The translations under genes and the position numbers were made by a program. From contig NZ_QUHR01000020.1 of NCBI RefSeq assembly GCF_003479605.1, positions 1 to 10,815 of the forward strand: a stretch of 10,815 bases of DNA, read 5' to 3'. Of the stretch, positions 1 through 5,121 are shown one piece after another; within the stretch, counting starts at the first letter, position 1; every line of letters starts with the position of its first letter. Source of the stretch: Roseburia sp. AF12-17LB. Lineage in GTDB: Bacteria; Bacillota; Clostridia; Lachnospirales; Lachnospiraceae. Under the pieces are notes generated by a model. It worked only from the letters and a program-made list of their open reading frames with translations, was not told the origin of the DNA and searched no databases.

Positions 1-903
1 GGATGGTCAGATGGGAGTACATTTTTGCCGGTAAACAGCATTCTTCTTTCTACAGAAAACAAAAAGAATCGTATCAATGAAGCTGCAAATGTGGACAAAA
101 GAACCGTTGGTTACAGACGCATAAAGCTGTCTATGGAAAAGGTAACCCATGCCATGCTTACACTTCTGGAAACTGCTAAAAAAGCTGCAATTCCGGCAAA
201 ATATGTTCTTTTTGACAGCTGGTTTTCATCTCCAAGCACCCTTCATGCTGTCAAGCGAATGGATTTTGATGTAATCGGAATGGTGAAAAAATCTCCAAAA
301 ATGTTTTTTCACTACGATGGTGAATATATGTCTTTAATTTCCATTTACAACAAAAATAAAAAGAGACGAGGCAAATCAAAATATCTGCTTTCTGTCATGG
401 TTGATGTAGTGAAGGATGGGGATATAATTCCTGCCAAAGTAGTTTATGTTCGCAATCGCAACAAACGCAAGGAATATCTCTGCCTCATTTCCACAGATGT
501 AAATCTGGATGAAAATGAAATCATCCAGATTTATGGAAAACGCTGGGATATAGAGGTATTTTTCAAGGTATGCAAAAGCTACCTTAACTTGAGCAGAGAA
601 TGCAATTCTCTGTCCTATGATGCAATGATTGCGCATACCGCAGTTGTTTTCACCCGATATATGATGCTGTCACTGGAAAGCCGGGAATCCAATGATAACC
701 GGTCACTTGGGGAGCTTTTTTTATACTTTTCTGACGAAATGTCCGATATCACATGGATACAGGATTTTCAAATGCTGCTCCAAATGTTCAGAACAATGCT
801 TTCAGATAACACTGAACTTTCAGACGAAAAAATCGATGAATTGGCGAATGCATTTATGGATGCACTTCCTGCATTGTTGAAAACAAAACTCCAAGCTGCT
901 TAA
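1..903 (+). CDS. IS4-family DDE transposase, C-terminal 300 residues
   Basis: This is the partial transposase of the left IS copy, open from the first base of the window. It cuts and joins DNA at the IS ends. The visible part has the second catalytic Asp in VLFDSWFSSP and the IS4 signature Y-2-R-3-E-6-K in IYGKRWDIEVFFKVCK, with the Arg intact. The first catalytic Asp, seen as IDDS in the complete copy, is outside the window. Aligned without gaps to the right copy, it differs at about 13 of 300 residues by eye, so the copies are close but not recent duplicates. The frame begins at base 1 (GWSDGS...). An in-frame alternative start at 25 is not real, because the reading frame continues upstream in the complete copy. 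I see no internal stop or frameshift, so this copy could encode an active enzyme if its missing N-terminus is intact. Confidence 0.92.
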   Translation, partial: GWSDGSTFLPVNSILLSTENKKNRINEAANVDKRTVGYRRIKLSMEKVTHAMLTLLETAKKAAIPAKYVLFDSWFSSPSTLHAVKRMDFDVIGMVKKSPKMFFHYDGEYMSLISIYNKNKKRRGKSKYLLSVMVDVVKDGDIIPAKVVYVRNRNKRKEYLCLISTDVNLDENEIIQIYGKRWDIEVFFKVCKSYLNLSRECNSLSYDAMIAHTAVVFTRYMMLSLESRESNDNRSLGELFLYFSDEMSDITWIQDFQMLLQMFRTMLSDNTELSDEKIDELANAFMDALPALLKTKLQAA

Positions 904-936
904 GGTCTGAACATTGACAACTGAATAACTGCCAGG

Positions 937-985
937 TATTGAATTTTCAAGGTGCATAGCTAAAATCTATGTGAGAAGTTTGAGT
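937..985 (+). repeat. Inner terminal inverted repeat of the left IS copy
   Basis: The end has two conserved blocks: a 23-base inner block at 937-959 (TATTGAATTTTCAAGG... to GCATAG) and a 17-base outer block ending GAAGTTTGAGT at 985. A 9-base variable spacer separates them. Inner and outer blocks are found in inverted form at both ends of the complete copy. Within this end, CATAG and CTATG can pair as a small hairpin. Confidence 0.85.
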
Positions 986-1257
986 TAATAAAAGAAAAGG
1001 GGATATTTTCAGAGTACCTTCCAGATAATTTTAATTTGAATTCGGATTCGATAAATATATACGGGGCAGGAGCTTCGCATAAGGATAAAGTGGAGCCATA
1101 TTCATATTTCATGAGTAGGTTCGGGAAGGCTGGTGACCGTCGTATGATTAGCATACCAGAGGTGGCCGGTTATATTTCGTTAATAAATTTCTTGAGAGAT
1201 AATAAGGATATATTGGTTGATATAATACAAATATCTGGTAAGGGAGGTAGCCAATAA
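986..1257 (+). pseudogene. 5'-truncated unrecognised reading frame next to the IS
   Basis: The frame is open from the IS boundary to a TAA at 1255-1257, about 90 codons. It reads LIKEKGIFSEYLPDNFN at its start, then GAGASHKDKVEPYSYF, then GDRRMISIPEVAGYISL. The composition is that of a normal folded protein, and the reading continues upstream without a start codon into the IS end, so the 5' part was probably removed when the IS inserted. A TTG at 1036 gives a shorter frame, but no ribosome binding site precedes it and the codons upstream look equally protein-like. I do not recognise the family. Its 3' end overlaps, in another frame, the first readable part of the MobV-like remnant, so a deletion junction probably lies near 1226-1257. 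Confidence 0.5.
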
Positions 1258-2002
1258 AGAGGTAAATGATTGGTTTGGAGAACAGATAAAGGAAAAGTCA
1301 AAAGGACGTAATTATGATCTGACAGTTGCGGAATATAAAGTAGCACAGGAAACAGAGCATTTGGAATAGATACAGGAACAGGTGAATGACGCGGATATTA
1401 AGTTGTTTGCTTCACAAATTGCCTATAAGGAATTGGAGCGTAGACAGACTGAGGAACTTAATGAAAAGCGTTCAGAACTTCAATTGGTAAAGCAAGAGTT
1501 AGCAAGTGTGATGGACAAAGCAAATGAAGCAGTAGAAATGCTTGATAAGATCAATGCTTTTGTATCATCATTCAGATTGTTCGCTCCGACAATAGAAGAA
1601 TATGCTAATCAGGTTGAAGCAGATAAGACGATAGAAGCAGGAAACTCATTCAGGGGAATATTGTATGAGATAGGAAAGTTGTTGGAGACATTTAAGAAAC
1701 TGATAAAAGAAGGATTATGCTGGTTTCCAAAGCTTATGAGGTGGAAAACTTCTAAGGGCGAAGTTGCTCCGGTATTCATAGAGAAAAGCAATGGATATTC
1801 ATATTCGGTGTATGGATATATGAATGTGGAGACTAGGGAATATTACAGCAAAGAGACAATTCAGTGGCAGGTTAATGCTGGTAACCGGACAGGGACAGTT
1901 GAGCGGATGGATGTCAATGTCGAGGCTATGGCAAGAGATTTACAGGAGATATTGAGGATAGGGGAGGAGCAGAAGAGATTGTGGGATGTATATAACAAAT
2001 AG
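1226..2002 (+). pseudogene. MobV/Pre-like relaxase, degraded C-terminal remnant
   Basis: The remnant has no start and carries an in-frame TAG at 1367-1369. On both sides of that stop the frame reads smoothly: KSKGRNYDLTVAEYKVAQ, then HLE-stop-IQEQV, then a 206-codon stretch from 1382 to the TAA at 2000-2002. A single change from CAG would explain the stop. GRNYDLTVAEYK followed by a long charged coiled coil (about 1390-1560) resembles the region after the catalytic domain in MobV (plasmid recombination/mobilization) proteins of Clostridia; this is from memory, not a search. The catalytic N-terminal domain is absent. The second half, with VAPVFIEKSNGYSYSVYGYM, is not a domain I can name. A GTG at 1382 could in principle start a short protein, but I see no good ribosome binding site. 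It suggests the island derives from a mobilizable plasmid or element. Confidence 0.6.
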
Positions 2003-2191
2003 GATTGCCGATTGTGAGAAGTATGGTAATTGGTGAAAGGTTGCATACTGGCAAGAGAAAATTCTACCTATTAAAGAAAAAGTGGTAATTTTAGAGATTA
2101 TGGTATAAGAATTAATAATATTGGGAATGATAAGCAGTTATTTACATGTCGATGAAGTATATATTATTATCGATTGTTAGGTAAATATCAG

Positions 2192-2221
2192 TTGAAAAAT
2201 ATACCGATATCGTGATATTCT
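2192..2221 (+). promoter_or_regulatory. Putative promoter of the restriction-modification operon
   Basis: TTGAAA (2192-2197) and TATTCT (2216-2221) are separated by 18 bases, giving a likely transcript start near 2228. This is about 29 bases before the ATG at 2257, which has GGAG at 2245-2248. The spacer contains GATATC at 2206-2211, the predicted target of the encoded enzymes. The remainder of 2003-2191 is AT-rich with no gene that I can support. Confidence 0.5.
2206..2218. promoter_or_regulatory. Nested palindromes with a GATATC site in the promoter spacer
   Basis: CGATATCG (2205-2212) is a perfect palindrome centred on the predicted restriction site. It overlaps a second dyad, ATATC-GT-GATAT (2207-2218). 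Either could be an operator for the small regulator at 2257. Methylation at GATATC could also alter promoter use. The dyads are seen; the function is inference. Confidence 0.4.
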
Positions 2222-2256
2222 ATAAATAGAGTGTTATACAAAATGGAGAGATTTGT

Positions 2257-2454
2257 ATGAGTGTAGAATATAGCAAATTATGGGGTATATTAAAAAATAA
2301 AAATATGAAGAAAATTGAATTGCAAAGGGCTGCGAAGATAAGTGGCAATATATTAGCGAGATTAGGTAATAATGAGTATGTTTCTATGGAAACAATAGAA
2401 AAGATATGTAGAACCTTAGATTGTTCTGCTGATGATATTTTACGATTTAAATAG
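2257..2454 (+). CDS. Small Cro/CI-type HTH regulator of the R-M operon
   Basis: This 65-residue protein is almost entirely one helix-turn-helix domain of the Cro/CI type. The order is KLWGILKNKNMKK, the HTH pair around IELQRAAKISGNILARL (about residues 21-37), then METIEKICRTLDCSADDIL, which is the typical last helix of this family. Proteins of this size and type often serve as controller proteins of type II restriction-modification systems, delaying endonuclease expression on entry into a new host. Here it is the first gene of the operon, 12 bases before the ASCH gene. The start is set by GGAG at 2245-2248, 8 bases upstream. The control role is inferred from position and family; the operator could be the dyad at 2205-2218. 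Confidence 0.85.
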   Translation: MSVEYSKLWGILKNKNMKKIELQRAAKISGNILARLGNNEYVSMETIEKICRTLDCSADDILRFK

Positions 2455-2466
2455 CGAGGGTTCTTT

Positions 2467-2934
2467 ATGAGAAAAATGATATTAAGTTTTAGCTACGAAT
2501 GGTATGCACAGTTAAAATCAGGGGAGAAAATATATGAGCATAGGAAAAGATTTTGTAAAGAACCGGTGGAAGCTTATATATATATTGGATTGCCATATAG
2601 ACAATTGGTTGCGGTTGTTGAATTAGGAAAACCTGAAAATATCGAAGATTGGCTTGAAAAATATGACTATGATGAATCAGCAGTTGAAAGGATAAAAGAT
2701 TATCTTACTAGAAATAAGGTGGCTATGCCAATATTTTCTTTTCAAGAAATAGAACCAATTGATATGCGTAAGATGGAGAAAGATATTTCTGGCTTTAGAG
2801 TGCCTATATCATATATGTTTCTAGATGATAAACCTGAGTTATTGAAATATATTGATTTAAGGACTAAATACAAAAATAAGCGAATAGAACATGATTTTAC
2901 ACATATATCATCTAAAGATATATGTATATGCTGA
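2467..2934 (+). CDS. ASCH-domain-like protein within the R-M operon
   Basis: This is a 155-residue protein with the ASCH (PUA-like fold) pattern. It opens with MILSFSYEWYAQLKSGEK, followed by IYEHRKRF at about residues 21-28 (the G-x-K-x-x-E-x-R core), then strands such as EAYIYIGLPYRQLVAVVELG. After residue 55 there is a helical, charged stretch (IEDWLEKYDYDES) and then AMPIFSFQEIEPI. ASCH and related PUA-fold proteins bind RNA or modified nucleotides, and some are nucleases or modified-base readers. The exact activity here is unknown. It is co-transcribed, with 12-base gaps to both the regulator before it and the methyltransferase after it. That spacing suggests a part in the system rather than a chance neighbour. 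The start is supported by GCGAGGG at 2454-2460. It is not a standard component of EcoRV-type systems as I know them. Confidence 0.7.
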   Translation: MRKMILSFSYEWYAQLKSGEKIYEHRKRFCKEPVEAYIYIGLPYRQLVAVVELGKPENIEDWLEKYDYDESAVERIKDYLTRNKVAMPIFSFQEIEPIDMRKMEKDISGFRVPISYMFLDDKPELLKYIDLRTKYKNKRIEHDFTHISSKDICIC

Positions 2935-2946
2935 AAGGATGATAAA

Positions 2947-3864
2947 ATGATTGATAAAGTATATGTTCCGCCAATAAAGATACAGGGAATAAAAACCAAA
3001 ATTGTTCCTCTTATTTCAGAAGTTGCATGGGTGGATGATAGTGTTACTTGGATTGAGCCTTTTATGGGGTCTGGTGTTGTTGGATTTAATTTAGCACCTA
3101 AGCATGCGGTTTTTGCGGATACAAATCCGCATACTATAGCATTATATAATGCTATAAAGAGTGGAGAAATTACGTCATATAGTGTTAGAGAATTTTTGGA
3201 GAAGGAGGGAAAGGAATTAGAAGAAAAAGACGAAAAGCATTATTATTATATTAGAGATAGATTTAATGAAGAGCATAATCCACTAGATTTTTTGTTCTTG
3301 AATAGAAGTTGTTTTAATGGGATGATTCGATTTAATAGAAATTATCAATTCAATGTTCCATATGGACATAAACCGAATAGATTTGCAAAGGCATATGTTA
3401 CAAAGATAGTGAATCAAGTTAAACGATTGGAAAATATATTTCCAGATGTTGATTGGAAATTTAAGTGCCAATCTTTTGAGCAGACAATAAGTGAAGCTGA
3501 TACTCAATCGTTTATTTATTGTGATCCACCATATATTGGAAGACATGTTGATTATTATGATAGTTGGGATGAGAATCATGAGGTTAGATTACATGATGCG
3601 TTAGTAGATTCTGGAGCTCATTTTATGTTATCTACATGGGACAAAAACAAATATAGAAAAAATGAGTATATTGATATTGTTTGGAAAGAATGTTGGAAAG
3701 TAAATCAAGAACATTTTTATCATGTTGGGGCAAAGGAATCTAATAGGAATTTGATGTTGGAAGCACTTTTAATGAATTATAATCCTCAAAATATTCCGGC
3801 AATGAAAAAAAATGAGGAATCATATATACAGATGTCGTTCTTGGACGAAGTGGCAAATACTTAG
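2947..3864 (+). CDS. M.EcoRV-like adenine-N6 DNA methyltransferase (predicted GATATC)
   Basis: This 305-residue D12/Dam-class enzyme transfers a methyl group from S-adenosylmethionine to an adenine N6 and protects the cell's own DNA. The cofactor-binding motif is WIEPFMGSG (residues 35-43), with DTNPH at 58-62 as the next cofactor contact. The catalytic motif is DPPY at 193-196. The N-terminal VPPIKIQGIKTK, the middle LDFLFLNRSCFNGMIRFN, and IGRHVDYYDSW after the DPPY match M.EcoRV closely as I remember it, and length is similar (298 there). EcoRV methylase marks the first A of GATATC, so the same product is predicted here. It lies 21 bases before the endonuclease gene in the same direction, whereas the genes of the original EcoRV system are, as I recall, divergent. 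The ATG is preceded by AAAGGATG. All key motifs are intact. Confidence 0.93.
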   Translation: MIDKVYVPPIKIQGIKTKIVPLISEVAWVDDSVTWIEPFMGSGVVGFNLAPKHAVFADTNPHTIALYNAIKSGEITSYSVREFLEKEGKELEEKDEKHYYYIRDRFNEEHNPLDFLFLNRSCFNGMIRFNRNYQFNVPYGHKPNRFAKAYVTKIVNQVKRLENIFPDVDWKFKCQSFEQTISEADTQSFIYCDPPYIGRHVDYYDSWDENHEVRLHDALVDSGAHFMLSTWDKNKYRKNEYIDIVWKECWKVNQEHFYHVGAKESNRNLMLEALLMNYNPQNIPAMKKNEESYIQMSFLDEVANT

Positions 3865-3885
3865 TAATATACGAGGAGGAATGAA

Positions 3886-4692
3886 ATGGAATTAGACTTT
3901 ATAAGGTTATTTAATAAGAAGTTAGAAGAAAAAGATATTGATTGGGAAGTCAGTGCATTAGCATCTCCAGACGGAAAGCTGTTTTCACTTGGAAGTGATT
4001 CAAAACTTATTGGACGAATTTTCGAGTTGATTTCTTACAATATTTTACAAGAAATAGCAGATGAAAATGGGCTGATTTTATATCCATCTCCACAACAAAC
4101 AGTATACCCAGATTTTACATTAATGAGAAGTGAAGCGGATACAGAAAAAATTGCTGTTGATATAAAGACTACATACAGAAAGTTTTTGAAGAATGGACAG
4201 CCATCGGGATATGTGTTTACATTAGGTTCTTTTGCATCATATATGCGAGATGGAAAGAAAAATATTTCATTTCCATATGACCAATATGCAAAGCATTATG
4301 TAATTGGTTTTGTATATACTAGAAATGATAATGCTTCAGAAGGCCAAATGTTTGATATTAAGGATTTGCGTAAGTTGCTGGTGCCATACAAAGATGTAGA
4401 GGTATTTGTACAAGAGAAATATAAAATATCAGGTGATAAACCAGGAAGTGGAAATACAGAAAATATTGGTTCTTTTAAAACGAATAGAATGGAATATTTA
4501 GTAAAGGGAGAAGGACCATTTTCAGGTTTGGGAATTGACATATACGAAGATTATTGGGCTGGATATAAGAAGTACAGAGGAGAATTGACATATACTTCTT
4601 TAGATGGATATTTTGATGTTCAAGAAGAACAAGGCAATGACATTGCTGGATTAAAAAGGGTTTATGAATATTGGAAAAAGACACATAAATAA
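3886..4692 (+). CDS. EcoRV-like type II restriction endonuclease (predicted GATATC)
   Basis: This 268-residue protein is a clear EcoRV homologue; EcoRV has about 245. It should cut unmethylated GATATC as a homodimer with Mg2+. The active site PD...D-x-K is intact: D76 in YPDFTL, D92 and K94 in AVDIKTTY, plus E47 in IFELIS, equal to EcoRV E45, D74, D90 and K92 with a constant shift of two. The Q-loop reads QQTVYP (70-75; EcoRV QQNHYP) and the recognition R-loop reads GSGNTENIGS (187-196; EcoRV GSGNTTNIGS). The residues known to read the target bases in EcoRV (G182, G184, N185, T186) are all conserved, which supports the same specificity. Insertions include RKFLKNGQPSGY after the active site. 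The gene follows its methyltransferase by 21 bases with a strong GAGGAGG. Translation from 3886 rather than the out-of-frame ATG at 3881 is required by the homology. Confidence 0.95.
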   Translation: MELDFIRLFNKKLEEKDIDWEVSALASPDGKLFSLGSDSKLIGRIFELISYNILQEIADENGLILYPSPQQTVYPDFTLMRSEADTEKIAVDIKTTYRKFLKNGQPSGYVFTLGSFASYMRDGKKNISFPYDQYAKHYVIGFVYTRNDNASEGQMFDIKDLRKLLVPYKDVEVFVQEKYKISGDKPGSGNTENIGSFKTNRMEYLVKGEGPFSGLGIDIYEDYWAGYKKYRGELTYTSLDGYFDVQEEQGNDIAGLKRVYEYWKKTHK

Positions 4693-4701
4693 TTTTTTGG
4701 A

Positions 4702-4729
4702 TTAACAGAGAAAAATTTAATGGTATAAT
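4702..4729 (+). promoter_or_regulatory. Strong extended -10 promoter downstream of the endonuclease gene
   Basis: TTAACA (4702-4707), 16 bases, then TGGTATAAT (4721-4729) fits an extended -10 promoter with a perfect TATAAT. It lies just 9 bases after the endonuclease stop and 393 bases before the next start codon. The predicted transcript therefore starts near 4736 with a long untranslated part. It would give the PHP-ATPase a supply independent of the restriction operon, or drive a separate small RNA. Confidence 0.65.
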
Positions 4730-4735
4730 TGATAA

Positions 4736-5121
4736 CTAATGTTCTTTGAAAATATTACGTAGAACCAAATAGTACGCAAACACAACACGGGAAATTTTGA
4801 TAGGTTTAGATAGAGATATTTAAATGTGACATTATTATATAATTCAGAATACGGAAATGCATAGCATGTAGTAATCTGATGGATAATAAATGACGAGCAA
4901 AATACTTTTGATCGTCATATTACTATATGGAAATGAAAGTTTGATTGATGATGGTAATATATGATTTTATTTGAGAAGGCAAGTAGAATAATTTAACTAT
5001 TTGTGGTGATTTTAATAATACAATTACATATTCCGATGTTAAGTTATAAAGACTTGTATATCAAAATTACGTGCTGAAAATTAAAGTGAGAATAATGTAA
5101 TAAATTGAAAGAAGGTATATT
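4736..5121 (+). ncRNA. Candidate structured leader or small RNA upstream of the PHP-ATPase
   Basis: No gene is supported in this stretch. It begins right after a strong promoter. GTTCT (4741-4745) and AGAAC (4761-4765) could form a hairpin at the very 5' end, and a much longer nested hairpin lies at 4865-4929. The 3' limit is unknown; I see no GC-rich hairpin with a U-run before 5121. It may be a long 5' leader that controls the 968-residue protein, or an independent RNA that works with it. Neither sequence nor structure matches an RNA family I know. Confidence 0.35.
4865..4929. repeat. Nested long hairpin
   Basis: The outer arms 4865-4875 and 4919-4929 pair over 11 positions (CATGTAGTAAT with ATTACTATATG, one G-T pair). 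The inner arms ATGACGA (4890-4896) and TCGTCAT (4912-4918) pair fully. After one G-A mismatch (4897/4911), CAAAA (4898-4902) pairs with TTTTG (4906-4910) around a three-base loop. On the 3' side the two stems are directly contiguous; on the 5' side 14 bases bulge out. About 23 paired positions in 65 bases is unlikely by chance even in AT-rich DNA. Confidence 0.7.

Larger units (their letters stand above)
1..985 (+). mobile_element. IS4-family insertion sequence, left copy (cut by window edge)
   Basis: This is the 3' part of an insertion sequence; the 5' part lies before the window. It matches the complete inverted copy at 9225-10815 through the transposase and the end sequence. The inner boundary at 985 is set by comparison: both copies share bases up to GAAGTTTGAGT, and after that the sequences differ. 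Base 974 is A where both ends of the complete copy have C, so this terminal repeat carries one mismatch. The target duplication cannot be tested because the outer flank is missing. Confidence 0.9.

Noticed and set aside
2227..2239. TAGAGTGTTATAC resembles the nick region of MobV-type oriT sequences
   Set aside because: The match is short, sits in the leader of the R-M operon and lacks the flanking inverted repeat expected of such an oriT. The relaxase remnant is upstream rather than downstream of it.
4691..4717. AATTTTT/AAAAATT pairing after the endonuclease gene as a terminator
   Set aside because: The stem is A/T only, with a 13-base loop and no U-run after it. It overlaps the -35 region of a much better promoter.
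4971..4999. TTGAGA-17-TAACTA as a second promoter for the PHP-ATPase
   Set aside because: The -10 is poor and AT-rich DNA gives many such matches. The promoter at 4702-4729 is far stronger.
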